A stretch of 64,000 bases of DNA from the NCBI GenBank assembly GCA_026745465.1, contig JACYXH010000173.1, forward strand, positions 86,001 to 150,000, in the 5' to 3' direction. The notes under the pieces were generated by a model. That model saw only the letters and a list, made by a program, of their open reading frames with translations. It did no database searches and was not told where the DNA came from. This stretch comes from Lota lota (Eukaryota; Chordata; Actinopteri; Gadiformes; Lotidae). Each line of letters opens with the position of its first letter. Positions within the stretch are counted from its first letter, which is position 1. Made by a program: the position numbers and the translations under genes. Shown piece after piece: positions 48,460-62,409 of the stretch.

Positions 48460-49080
48460 CACCCCTGTACGATGTGATGTGCGTGTGTCACGGCTGTGTG
48501 CACATGCAGGGCGCGGCGCTAGATTGGAGGTGAAAACCACATGAGAGATTGTCACACGAGGCGTGCTTTCAGAGAGGATCAGCCGACACGTTAGCATCGA
48601 CTGCTAAAAAAAAAAAAACGCGGAGCTGTCTCCATTCCTCTTAGCCTTCACGGTGTTGTTCTACCGAGGTCGCCAATGCTAATCACCAAGCCCTATGCAT
48701 TAAACCTATAGCTTCAGTAGCAATAACCGCCATCTTTTTGACGACCTGCTGTCAGCTAGCGTGGAAAATAATCAATATTGGTTGGTGATGACATCATTTA
48801 CTCACCGTAAAAGCCAGATAACGAGTCCTGAGGTCTCGTGTTATTACCTCATTTCAGTGCTGGTGGTTCAATATCCCTGTGGTGCACTCTATGAAAAAAC
48901 ACGTGTTAAATGTGTGCTAAATGTTCTGTGCTTTTTCAGAATGTGTTAAATAACACACGTGGTGATTAAAAAAAACACACATTTCAACAAGTGTGTTCCT
49001 CGCCATCTTGATAAAACTCCAAAGACTTCAAAGTCCAGCCTCAATTTGGATCCCTTGAAACATTGCGCATAGTTGACCAT
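48460..49080. other. Unique DNA, no feature recognised
   Basis: A short A-run at 48608-48619 and a CpG-containing stretch at 48450-48600. No exon signal with support. Confidence 0.45.
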
Positions 49081-49085
49081 GAAAT

Positions 49086-49605
49086 TAGGGTGACCACACG
49101 TCCCCGTTTTCCGAGGACAGTCCCCGTTTCTGTCGGTACGTCCCCAGCTGCCGCCGTCCCCGGAAATGTCCTTGGTTTTTAGAAATATGATTTTTTTAAA
49201 TAGATTAATGCATTTTTAAATGGCAACGGTTCTAGCTTGCTCATGAATATTAATTTGGAGACAGTGTGTAATTAGTCTCGTGTCTATCTCATAGGCTGTG
49301 ATGTGGCCTCGCTAGACAGGGGGTCTATCTATCGACTTTATACCATAAGCAAGCATGTTGATCATAAACATTATCAATACAATATAGAATATTCACCAAA
49401 ATGGTAAAACACATCTTAGTCAACCATTGGGATTGTACTGCCCAATATTTTACCACAGTACTACATTTACCATGATTAGAATAGGCAAGTGTAAATATGT
49501 CCCCTGTTTTTCCATTTCATAATGGCATCAGATATTCTGTTGATACATGGACTGACTAACTATAAATGTCCTTGTTTTCCATTTCAGAAATTTGGTAACC
49601 GTACG
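49086..49605. mobile_element. Degenerate non-autonomous DNA transposon
   Basis: It starts TAGGGTGACCACACGTCCCC, a start common in fish and tetrapod DNA-transposon repeats. Inside is an inverted motif (CCCCGTTTTCCGAGGACAG), and the right end TTTGGTAACCGTA is an imperfect inverted match to the left end. No open transposase frame is present. Confidence 0.4.
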
Positions 49606-49779
49606 TTAAATCCTTCTCCTAACAAAGACTTCAAATGTGCACTCTCTGCGTGATTAAATTGCAAAATATAACACTTTATATGCTGTGAGTGTCTGAAGAT
49701 ATTTCCTACATGGTGGAAACACAACAAAATGTGGGGAAATGTGAAGATCAGGGTTGTCTATTCTTTGGCGTCTTTATGT

Positions 49780-49780
<1 letters not shown>

Positions 49781-49850
<70 letters not shown>

Positions 49851-49932
49851 TGAGCCTTTGGTTGATCCATGATTGGCCTGACAAGAAGCCGAGGTAGAGA
49901 AATGTCTGCCTGCAGCCAAATACACAGAACAT

Positions 49933-50029
<97 letters not shown>
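49781..50029 (+). repeat. (GT)n and (CA)n microsatellites in inverted arrangement
   Basis: (GT)n at 49781-49848 and (CA)n at 49934-50029 flank 85 bp of unique DNA and could fold into a long hairpin. Confidence 0.95.
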
Positions 50030-50030
<1 letters not shown>

Positions 50031-50082
50031 TTGCACTCTCTAAACACCTCCTCGGGTTACTACCTCAACAGTCTTCCCCTAC

Positions 50083-50300
<218 letters not shown>

Positions 50301-50309
50301 CCCTCCAGG

Positions 50310-51020
50310 ATGCGGGTGAAGACAGGCAGGCTGCATGTCAGGGGGAATTAGACGGCAGCCAACAATTTGATTTCTCTGTCTACGATGCTTCCTCCTGCTC
50401 TCACACACGGGGAGTCTGACTGTGTCAGCGGTCTGTCAGTCAGTCAGCCAGTCAGCCAGCCAGTCAGCCAGTCAGCCAGTCAGTCAGTCTGCACGCACAC
50501 CAGCAGCTCCTGCAAGCGGAGGCTGGGAGAGAGCGAAGCTTATTAAAGGTGAAGGAGGAGAGATGGAGAGGGACAGGTGTAGACGAGGGAGACAGCGTTT
50601 CCGTGTAATTGCAGTAAGAGACAAGACTCGAGAAAATGATTCCATAGAAGCCATGCTGGAAATAACAAAAGAGACAAGTGGAGTTAAGGAGTTCAAAAAA
50701 TATATATAAGAGCACAAAAGAGTGATCAGTGTCAGTGGGTCATTTTCAAAGGCAGACCCCTTAATAGTCCCGCCCACCCACTCAGTCCTAACGGCCGGAC
50801 TGATGGCTGGTACTTTCTCTAATAGACGCTATAATAGAGAGAGCAGTTTAGGTGGGCAGGCCAGGCAGGTCCTGACCTGCGTAACTTAATTCCACCGTTC
50901 TCCTCTCCCCTTTCAGCTTCCTTTCAGCGCATCAGGGCACAGCGTGGGTATATCCAGTGTACTGCACACACGCACGCACGCACGCACGCACGCACACTAA
51001 TCGCTCTGTGGTCACGTCCA
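50310..51020. other. Unique DNA with one exon-like island
   Basis: After a long pyrimidine tract and CCAG, an open stretch of 37 codons runs from 50310 (GATGCGGGTGAAGACAGG...). A CAGT/CAGC tetramer array lies at 50440-50490 and CACG tetramers at 50970-50995. No gene is recognised. Confidence 0.4.
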
Positions 51021-51384
51021 CACAGACGGAGACGGGATCCGCCAAGGACTCGGGGAAGGTGAATCACGGCGAGAGAGGGGCCCGATACTTTGCAGATAAT
51101 GCGGTGTCAATTTGATGGTCTGTGCACGTGTGTGTGTGTGGGGGGGTTGGGGGACTGTGTTGTGTGGGTGTGTGTGCAGGTGAATATATGTGCCTCTGGT
51201 TTTTTTTCCAACGCGATTTGGAATTTCCACCGTCTCTCTAGCTTCTTTTGTTTGTTTTTGGTTGTTTTGCGATTTTACACAATTAGGATTGCGCGAGAAG
51301 GAGCGGTTAAGTTGGCCTTGCCACAGGTCGTTCTGCACAATCTCCTCCCCCATCGCTAGACTAGAATAGTTTTCTTACCTTCGG

Positions 51385-51636
51385 GGGGGGGGGGGGGGGG
51401 GGGGGCGGGGGAGACAGCGGGAGGAACAACAATATGCGCTCCGTATGTGGGCGCACAGACACACTGTAGCCGCACTCTGCCTCACAGCATCCCTTCATTG
51501 CTGCGGCCCGGCGTCCCCCCCCCCCTCTCCCTGCCCCCATCTCCCATCCCCCCCTCACCCCCTCCAGCTGCGGGTTGTTGCCATGTCCTGAGCAACACCC
51601 TCAGATGATGCAGGCTGCCAAATCGCAGTGAAGCCC

Positions 51637-51670
<34 letters not shown>

Positions 51671-51846
51671 GAGGGGGTTATGGTTGTAGGGGTGGGGGGG
51701 GGGGGGGGGGGGGGGGGGGGGTCTGGTGCACTGGTGGTGGCATGGTGCCATGCTGGGCCTGGTTATTATCTCCAGATGACATCGGCAAGCGCAGCAGATG
51801 CCTTTTTGGCCACGGGGGCTGAGAGAGAGAGAGAGAGAGAGAGGGG

Positions 51847-51894
<48 letters not shown>

Positions 51895-51998
51895 GGTAGG
51901 GAGGGAGAGAGGTAGAGAGAGAGAGGGAGGGAGGGAGGGAGGGAGAGAGGTATAGAGAGGGTGGTAGGGAGGGAGAGAGGTAAAGAGAGAGAGAGTGA
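51385..51998. repeat. Low-complexity cluster: poly-G runs, GT repeat, GA/GGGA repeats
   Basis: G-runs at about 51385-51404 and 51694-51720, (GT)n at 51641-51669, and GA/GGGA/GGTAGAGA repeats from 51821 to 51998. Confidence 0.9.
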
Positions 51999-52018
51999 GA
52001 GGGTGGGATAGCATGCAT

Positions 52019-52145
52019 GCTGTTAACGGCAGGATCGAGCTATTTATGATTTCCTAATTTATCAGGCAATCTTGCTCCTCATCGCGGAATGGCTGACTGT
52101 TTCATATGAAAATGCAAATTTCTCCTCACTATGATGAATGTAAGA
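52019..52145. other. Candidate conserved non-coding element
   Basis: A unique, balanced block with TATTTATGATTTCCTAATTT and an octamer ATGCAAAT (POU site) at about 52112-52119, between repeat-rich flanks. The call rests only on its texture and motif content. Confidence 0.25.
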
Positions 52146-52920
<775 letters not shown>

Positions 52921-53149
52921 TGCGCGCATGAGTGTGTCTATCAGTTACTCCAGTTACTGTGAACCTGTGTCTCCTCAGATGGTTATTATATCCAGTCAAT
53001 CCCTCCATAGTGCTGACCGATTTAATGTTGAGGTGGGGGTCGGGGGAAATGGGGCAGGTGTCAGGAAATTGCATTTCTAATCAGTATCCTGCAATAGAGC
53101 CTCTTTTTATTGGAGTGGGGCTGCTCTCTTTCCTCCTACCTCCCCCCCC

Positions 53150-53371
53150 ACTGCTCTCTCTCTCTCTCTCTCTCTCTCTCTTGCGCTCTCTCTGCCTCTC
53201 TCTCTCTTTCTTTCTCTGTCTCTCTCTCTGCCTCTCTGTCGCTCTTTCTCTCTCTCTCTCTGTCTCTCTTTATATGTAGTTTTCTCCTCTCTTGTCAGCT
53301 TGATTCCTTTACCAACTCCCTCTCTTGCCTGTTTTTTCTCTCTGTCTCCTTTCTTTCTTTCTTTCTTTCCT

Positions 53372-53402
<31 letters not shown>

Positions 53403-53510
53403 CAGTAATTAGCCCTACTTCCTCCTGTCGTCTTCTTAGCATTTCCTGTCTCTGTCTCTTTCTCTCTCTCTGCCCCTCTCTCTCTCTGCCTCTCTCTCTC
53501 TCATTAGTCC
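53150..53510 (+). repeat. CT-rich tract
   Basis: CTCTCTCTGCCTCTC, CTTTCTTT and CTGTCTCT units over about 360 bp. Confidence 0.9.
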
Positions 53511-53559
53511 AACCTTCTTTCTTGACCCCCCCCCACCTCACCACCACCATCACTACCTC

Positions 53560-54050
53560 CCATTACATGTCTTCGTCATGAAGAGCAACAACTCTATAAA
53601 ATATATTCATTGCTCGAATTGTAATGTATTCTTAGTAATTTACTGCAACGTTGATTCTTTTTTACAGTCAGATGTAGACGGAAATAGACAGGACGTGGTT
53701 TTGCTGTGACAGATGGGTTGTATGATTATTATGACATTATATGATAAAGGCTATGTCTTCCAACGCATCACTTCCTCTTCAGTAACAATGGCAACAATGT
53801 TGAAGGGTTGGCTGGCCCGGAGGAAAAAAGTGTGCTTAAAAAGTAATGTGATTAAAACTGTGTATTGTGCAACAAAGAAAAAAGTATTTGACAAAATGAT
53901 TTATATAATGTAATGTACTGCCTCTCAACTAGTCTTTCTTTGATATAATATGTTGCTTTTATCATTTATACAATTTAAAAGAAAGTTCTATTTTTATTAT
54001 ATTTATATCTCATACCTCTTAAATATTGAATACTATTAAATACAAATTCT
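53560..54050. other. AT-rich unique DNA, no feature recognised
   Basis: A 66-codon open frame at 53713-53913 has no recognised similarity. Confidence 0.5.
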
Positions 54051-54200
54051 AGATTGGCTCCTCCAATGGCTGCAATGAGAGGATCACAGGGGAATTCGAG
54101 CCTCGTTGGGCTCCTCTTGCATCAGCTGAATTTAATTAGCTGATTGTAATTTACCAACTCAATTCCTGCTTGCATCATTTGGGTAAGGGTGCCACTGAGG
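54050..54200. other. Candidate conserved non-coding element
   Basis: Unique block with homeodomain-type TTTAATTAGCTGATTGTAAT at about 54130-54150, within AT-rich flanks. Conservation is not testable here. Confidence 0.25.
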
Positions 54201-55083
54201 CCCACAAAACCTGTAACCACACCCAGGATTCATTTTTTTCTTTTCTTCTTCATATCATCTAAAGGGAGTGGGCATGCCATAAAAAGCCCTACTATATTTA
54301 TAATACCCACTCAATCATGGACGTGTATACACAGAGGCCGGATTGGTGTTCTTATCTTGCGTCAACGCTGTCGCCACATTGGAGAGGCCAAGACTGGATG
54401 AAAAGCACTGTGACGTTTACACTTCTCAACCGCTTTCAATCAGTCATTTGTATATTCATATTAAATCATATTATATATTATGTAATTTTTTTAAATATAT
54501 TTTACATCGTTTTCTTTGTACTCCACGTATATCATAAACCCGTGAAGAAAAAAACGGCTCGTTGAAATTGGTGGAGAAATGTAAAGGTTATAGTTCTGTT
54601 TATCCAGAAACACCGCAGCTCCCCTGTTTACTTAGTTTCGGCACACAACCCAGAAATAAGAACAAGAAATGATCATTTGAGTGGTTTCATTTTCTTCAGG
54701 TGGTTTATCTTCTCTTCACGTGTCACTACACCCCTATATTGAGGCACACAAGCCGTGCTTTCTTTTTCCATGGGGCTGTGAAAAGCGATCTTGCATTTAG
54801 CCAAGTGTTGCAAGTTCGTGATCTACCTCGTACCTTATTTTGTTTAATGTCACCGCCAAACACGTTTGAAAAGGGACCCTCTGTTTGTGTTTTTGAGGGA
54901 TTTTTGGCCGAACAATCCAGACAAGTGGGGCCACCAACAGGGCAGCTTCAACATGGCTGACCCGGTGTTTGTTCTTTCACGGGCTGGTTGACGCTGAAGT
55001 TGATCAGCTTTGGCTGTTGGCGTCAGCCGAGCCGTGTTGTTGTGGTTTTGTGCACCGCGCTCATCCCGCTCTTATCTGCCTGC

Positions 55084-55190
55084 CCACACACACACACACA
55101 CACACACACCCACCCACACCCACACCCACACACCCACACCCACACACCCACACCCACACACCCACACCCACACCCACACACACACACAAG
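55084..55190 (+). repeat. CA then CCCACA repeat
   Basis: (CA)n followed by ACACCCACACCC units, ending in (CA)n. A TTAGGG-like reading is not supported. Confidence 0.92.
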
Positions 55191-55199
55191 TGAACACAT

Positions 55200-56570
55200 C
55201 AGTTTCCGTGTTCTTTCCCCTCAAACTTTTACATGCACTTTAATGCCGTTATATGCAACGGATGGCTTTGTTGATTTTAGCTTTCGTTTTGAGTACAGTG
55301 TTGGGTATACGTTGTTTGTATTAAGTGGAGTCAGAAAACGGGACTGAACCGACTCGGACCGTGCCGAAACCACTGACTACCTCGTTGTGTGCTCCGGCGA
55401 CTGTGGCAACAAAATGGAAAAACCCGGAAACTGTTGCCACTTTGGTGGAGGAACTGGATAGCAGGAAAATGGGAAAGCAAAAATAACCAGGGGAACATTT
55501 CAGCTATATCTGACAGGTTTGCCAGCATCCCACAGAGCTGTTTTATTTTAACAAAAGCTATTAATCTGATTTATAGTTTAGGTAAGTGAAGTAGAAAAGT
55601 AGACACAATATGAACATCAGAAGCCCCATTGTGTTAAAGGACATTCTGTGCAACGCCACATTTGATTTAGGACTACATTTGTCAGTGTCCTATAAACAAC
55701 TGCAATGTCAACTGGTATCGGCGTCCACTATTCAATTCGTCAATGGCAAGTTTGCTTTACAAACATCCCAAGTGTCTTCTTGCCAAGACACCCTTCTTGC
55801 ACAGTTGAATGTCTCTTTAATATCCAACCACGAGGAACCAATGACGTGTCTGAAGACCACCTTCTGCATCTGCTGGCGTAACTGCTCCCGTGAATCCACA
55901 AAGAACACTTGAAATGCTGTTTGAAGCCAGGCCTCAAATGTCTCAGAAAGCACCCTCTATAGAATTTATCTACAGGGTGAAGCGCAAAGATCTCTAGTGT
56001 TGAAGCCTGGCAGATCGAAATGAGTGAAGCAAAGGACATCCACAAAGGAAAGGACATGTGCTCCGTTCTGGCCCCACTCATTGTCTACCCCACTGGGCAG
56101 TTTGAAGTATTTCAGAGACTGAGAACTGACTACATTAATGACTGGGTGTGTTACGGTTTGTTTCCATGTTCAACTGGTTGGATTAGGCTTTCTTGAATGT
56201 TGGCAGGCTGGAACTTGAGGATTTTAGTCATGGATTAGATGCTGTACTCACTGATACACACTACTTGTAACTCTTCCATTTCTTATTGACTCTTTCCTTT
56301 TTCAACCTTTAATACATTTGAATCTGCTGTTTACTGCTGCTTATAGTTTGACTACTGCTTTATGTTGAATTATGTGCAATGTGGTTATATCTATGCAACA
56401 TCTCATTCTGTGCCATTCTTTATTTGATTTGCCAGGGTGGCAGGCTCGTTTGTCCAGGCCGCTGTCATCTGACAATGTGGAATGGATTGTGGGAAGGCAT
56501 TTGTTGAACTCGTTCGTTCAAACTCTTCTGTAAACTGTGTATTTTCTGTTGAATACTGGCCCACGCATGC
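55200..56570. other. Unique DNA; possible decayed coding remnant on the minus strand
   Basis: On the minus strand two overlapping frames (55740-56081 and 55732-55953) have ordinary amino acid composition (for example EAWLQTAFQVFFVDSREQLR). They may be a shifted transposon or retrocopy fragment, but no family is recognised. At 55396-55441 two RFX-type half-sites face each other (GGCAAC...GTTGCC). Confidence 0.2.
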
Positions 56571-56574
56571 TTGT

Positions 56575-56696
56575 TGTGGGAGTGTGTGTGGATGATGGCT
56601 GGTTCAAGCAGCCTCGCCCAGCTCCAGAGTCTAATCAGTCTGACCCAGGCCAGGTGAGGCTGCTTAAACCAGCCATCATCCACACACACTCCCACA
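56575..56696. mobile_element. Foldback MITE, copy 2 (intact), 43-bp inverted repeats
   Basis: TGTGGGAGTGTGTGTGGATG begins a 43-bp left arm that matches the reverse complement of the right end with two mismatches; a 36-bp middle separates them. CTTGT is present on both sides (56570-56574 and 56697-56701), consistent with a 5-bp target duplication. The total is 122 bp. The copy at 21335-21489 is related. Confidence 0.85.
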
Positions 56697-56701
56697 CTTG
56701 T

Positions 56702-58555
56702 CTTTTTAGAATCATGTTTGGCAACCCTTAACCTATTTACTGGCAAATTCAGTTGTGTTTAGTATAACACATTTACATTTTTGAGAAATGTATACATGTT
56801 GATGTTTATAATTTGCGTGTTTTACCAAGAGTCCATTGCAAGATTTACACAAACATCAGCAACAAAGTGAATATTTGTTGAGTCCGGTTTCCCTTACTGT
56901 TCCAGAACCATCTTGCTAGACGTGGCTAATGCTTGCTTTCATAATGGTGAGTTATTGAGATGTTTTTAGTCACGGATTATTCGTTCAACAAAAGCTAACC
57001 CTTTAAGTGAATCTCATGATTAGTTAAATTCCATTTACTGTTTTGTTCTTTTTGTTCATGTCAATATGTATCACTTGTGAACGTTTGACTGTCTATACGT
57101 CTGTGTTTAGTGGCTTTCTGCCCTTCTTAAAAGACTAGCAGCAAGCTTTTGAACATGAGCAAATATCTTTTTGGGACTATGTTTGCTGTTTCAAGTGGGA
57201 ACATCCAGGAAGGACACATCACTCATTCATGGGACTAGCTCGGGACTTGTGAACGTGTGACCCAATTCATTAACTGATCCAAACCACAGGGTGGTGGATG
57301 TATTTCAGGCTGCACACAACAGCAAATATTCAACAAAGATACGTTCTGCCTTTGGACATTAGCTGGTCATATCAATGGATAAACATTCAATCTAGACACA
57401 TAAATAAATGGGTGTATCATTGATAGCCCAGTACTGGTAGGTAAAGGCAACATCCAAGCAAAGGTGTTTTGATTGAGTGTTCTTCCCAGTTAGGAAATAA
57501 GGGAGCTGTAGTTGCATGGAAGACCAGGGGCGGTAGTCTTCAACAATGCAGAACGGATACATCTCTATGAACGGAGAGAATTAGGTGTCCGGTGTGCAAA
57601 TAAAGAGCAAACGTGTTAACTTTCAGAAGTGTCTCAGGTGGCGGGTCATCCTGAGGTCCTGTGGACCCTGGTAAGATAGTGAACTCAAAAGTGTGTTCAT
57701 TTGATACTAGGGACTCATCTAAAACAATACTTCCTGCATTTCAGGAAGCTTTACGTATATCTTCTTGACAATTCTACTTGTTGTACGTAACAATGCTTTC
57801 TATATTTACCCTTGATGTATTATTTTTGCCCATTCTTATTGCTGTGATTCTTGGTCTAATTCTTGTCCTCGGGTGATCAGTGACGTTTCTTTATTTGAAG
57901 ATTTAAAGATGAAGATGCAAGAGCCCATGGTCGTGCACGTGGTGAGAGCTGTGATTAAATACGTACATCCCTAAAAGAGAGACCAAATGTCTCAGAAATG
58001 ACAGTTACGTAATCCCTCCTGACCTTCATAACACGTCTGTCTTTTGTCTTTTCTCAACTGATTCGATTCCTATGGCTACTGACTTTCTTTGTGGCTCTTG
58101 TATTGATTCAGTGCTTTGATTCTCCTTACCCTCGCCTGCAATTCTCTGAAATCGTCAATGCTAAATGTAATGACCTGAAATCGACCGATGGTTCTGTCGC
58201 TGCATTTTGGAGTGTTTCAACGCCCATCAAATATTGCCATCTCATTAATAATGACAAATCCTCTTCTTCTAGTTGGTGTTTCAACACTGAGGTCTCTTCT
58301 GGGCTCAGATTGGCCTTGCCGTCCTGGAGCAATTTTGACATCCATCCACTACAGAGCATGAAGACAGACCACAGGTAATCTACGCCAGTCTACCAGACCA
58401 GTGAACTCTTTCGAATCATCTAGTCCTTATATGTATTCTGTATACCATGTCTGAGCCCATCTATCCTGTCCTTCTGACACCCGTAGCTGGGAAACCTATT
58501 TAAGGGAGTGACTTGAGGGACATATCTGGCAACAAACCCAAGCAAGCCCTGATCT
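56702..58555. other. Unique AT-rich DNA, no gene recognised
   Basis: No microsatellite above about 20 bp. An open minus-strand frame at 58126-58359 (protein-like composition) has no recognised family or splice support. Confidence 0.45.
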
Positions 58556-58559
58556 CATA

Positions 58560-58935
58560 AAGCACCCTAACTCTAACGCCTCAATTTAACCACATATATC
58601 CTCAACTTAACCACCCATAACCTAATACCTAAACTCTCAAACCTAAGACCTAAAAACCATATCTAAACTTAACCATCTCTCACCTAATACCTAAACATAA
58701 CCAGAACATAACCATCTGTAATGTAATACCTAAACATAGCGACATCTAACATAACCTTTAACCCTAATGCCGCAACTTAACCATCTGTAATCGAATACCT
58801 GACCTAACCATCCCTAACGATATAGCTTACCTAAACACCCCTTACCCTAAACCTGACTGTTTAATACTTTAAACCTACAATGAACCATCTTATTTCAAAC
58901 TATAGTTCAATCTAAACCAAACGTGTCCTTTGGTC
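58560..58935. repeat. Degenerate CTAATACCTAAAC / TTAACCATCT repeat
   Basis: Phrases such as CCTAATACCTAAAC, CTTAACCATCT and ATAACCATCTGTAAT recur irregularly over 370 bp, as in an old decayed short tandem repeat. Similar phrases occur at 25830-25920 and 27000-27150. Confidence 0.55.
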
Positions 58936-58939
58936 TTTC

Positions 58940-59930
<991 letters not shown>

Positions 59931-59934
59931 GCTC

Positions 59935-61920
59935 AACTTACGGAATCTAGGTGACTGCACTATAGATTGCTGCTTCCCTATCAGTGAGAGACCAAATACT
60001 TACACTGAGTTGCATCAGACAGGCTTCTGTGCGTTTTTCTAGACCTCTGTCATATCTCTAAGGGAAACCAAACTGGGCTTGTTAATTACAGGCCACCAAA
60101 GCCAGTGTGGGAGTTGTCCCACATTGAGGTAGACGATGTGGATAAGATGTTTTGTCTCCACAAGGAAAAGAACCAGCAACTGTCACACCCAGTTATACAC
60201 AAGGCTTTATGTAACTATCTGATTATGTTCCTCTCTTTATTTCAGGATCTAAAAAAAGTATACAGATAGGTCTTCAATTTTGCATCAGAATTGTATAAGG
60301 GCACAAGCAGTAGCCCACAGCCTATATACAATTATGATTATACGTTGTATTAACACGTTGATCATTCATTAATTATTCTCCAAAGACGTGTGTTATGAGG
60401 CAGGGTTTTAGGACTGATATGGAAGTCATATCAAGGTGTTAACTACAGTGGACAGGAGCCCTGCGAAGCCATGCCCACAACATGAATCCATTCTATAGGC
60501 CCAGTCCTGAAGTATGACTTCTGATCACAGAACACCAACACCAGAGGGTTACACTTTACATTACAGCATACTGTGTAGTAAATAATGTAACAGAATGTAC
60601 TTGATGTGACACGGTTTGGAACAGCCTGTAACATCACAGTGTGGTTAGGGTTAGGGGTTACGGTTAGGAATAGGTGAAAAAGCGAGTTCCGTGCTAGCGT
60701 AGCATTCACACTCACTAGCTGAATCCGGGTGGAAATATAGCAAAAAACATATTCTAATCTGAGAGCCTTCTGTGCAGATGTCCGTTAATCGTTATCTTTC
60801 AGTCTTTCAAACTAAAACCCCCTCCCCCGATTGCTTATTGGTCCTGGCATGTTTACATTTTTGGAAAAGGCTTTCAAAGGAGAAGCCAGGCCAGACTGAT
60901 CTGCAGATGGAAACAGAACGTGAACTTGTGAGGCTAGCATTAGGCTACAGTATAAGGCTCTCGTTATTATTATACATTATACATGCTATCACAGGTTGTT
61001 CCATTGCTTCTTACACGTGTGATTACACTTGAGCCAGGACACTAATGTGACGAGTTTCATGATGTCACTAGCCCTGGCTGCCTCCTCCAGTCCTGGGAAA
61101 ACACCAGACATGACAAATAGTCCACAGGTCATAAAACAACAGAGTTAATAGTGCAAACGCCGTTGGCAGCTGAGTCTTGTAGCCTGGGTCTGCTGACGCA
61201 TTAAGCACATAGCCAGCACAGACACACACGCACAAAGAAAGACACACACACACACGCACACGCACACGCACACTCCCACACGCACAAAGAAAGACACACA
61301 CACAGGTAGCTATTGCTACATATAATGAATAGGTGAGCGTCAATTCTTGAACACTTGCACAGCCACATACCCATCTCACTTCCCCAGAACCTGAGAACAA
61401 CAACTTTACGATGTGTAGTTTCACATTTCAAATGTATTTTTAGATGACTTATGTAAATATAATTCAACAATATCGATGAACATATTGTAGTTACCTCTGT
61501 GAATACATTGTATTCAAGCTGTGTATGTGAATATATTTGCTGAGATGTTCCGGGGTTATTTTAGCGTTCAACATGGTGGTATGATGGGAAGATTTGAGAG
61601 TGAATTCCTAAGAATACCTATGGTGGGTCGAGCCTTCAATGGTTCTACGAAGAGACCAAGCATGATGTCTTGGCTCCTCCATTCATGTTTTTTCCGTCTG
61701 CTCTTCGGTGACCAAACGGTCCTCTATCCATTAGGCCTCCTACACAACATGGTGACCGATGCACAGAAACATCTCCATCTCCACACAGAAACGTGTTCGC
61801 TGTTTGTCGACTTTTCTGCCACATTCGGCTCTTAACTTTGCTCTATTTTCCTAGCTGTCCATTTAGTTTCATTAAGGCATTATGGTGGTTTGAAAGCTAT
61901 AAAAAAACTGTCAATGGACA
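59935..61920. other. Unique DNA with short repeats
   Basis: Contains GTTAGGGTTAGGGGTTACGG at 60644-60663 (about two telomere-like units, too short for an interstitial telomere) and CA/CACG repeats with GCACAAAGAAAGACACAC duplicated at about 61230 and 61281. No gene is recognised. Confidence 0.45.

Positions 61921-61946
<26 letters not shown>
61920..61946 (+). repeat. Poly-C run, about 26 nt
   Basis: Uninterrupted C homopolymer, one of many C or G runs of similar length in the window. Confidence 0.95.
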
Positions 61947-61951
<5 letters not shown>

Positions 61952-62141
61952 GCCTGCCCTGGCTGCCCTAAGCTGAGGCGGCCATTTTAATAGGTATTGA
62001 CGGCAGGTTTTAGCCTTGCTCTCCACCGCACTTAAAAGCCCATGTTCTACTGATTAGCTAATTAAAACCTAGAGCGAGGCCTATCGATCTGGCTGGGGGA
62101 CGGGGTGGGGAGGGCATCTCTCCCTCATTTTCACTTGGCCC

Positions 62142-62409
<268 letters not shown>

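Noticed and set aside
46517..48544. Open frames of 675, 665 and 372 codons (Cys/Val-rich) and long His/Thr-rich minus frames
   Set aside because: They are produced by a GT-rich minisatellite that lacks stops in every frame; there is no gene-like composition or splice context.
53713..53913. 66-codon frame with a basic WLARRKK stretch
   Set aside because: The similarity to IQ-type motifs is too short, with no splice or start context.
58091..58378. Overlapping 95-codon + frame and 77-codon - frame
   Set aside because: No recognisable family, no splice sites or codon-use support; kept only as open frames.
60640..60680. Interstitial telomere repeat (TTAGGG)
   Set aside because: Only about two degenerate units are present.
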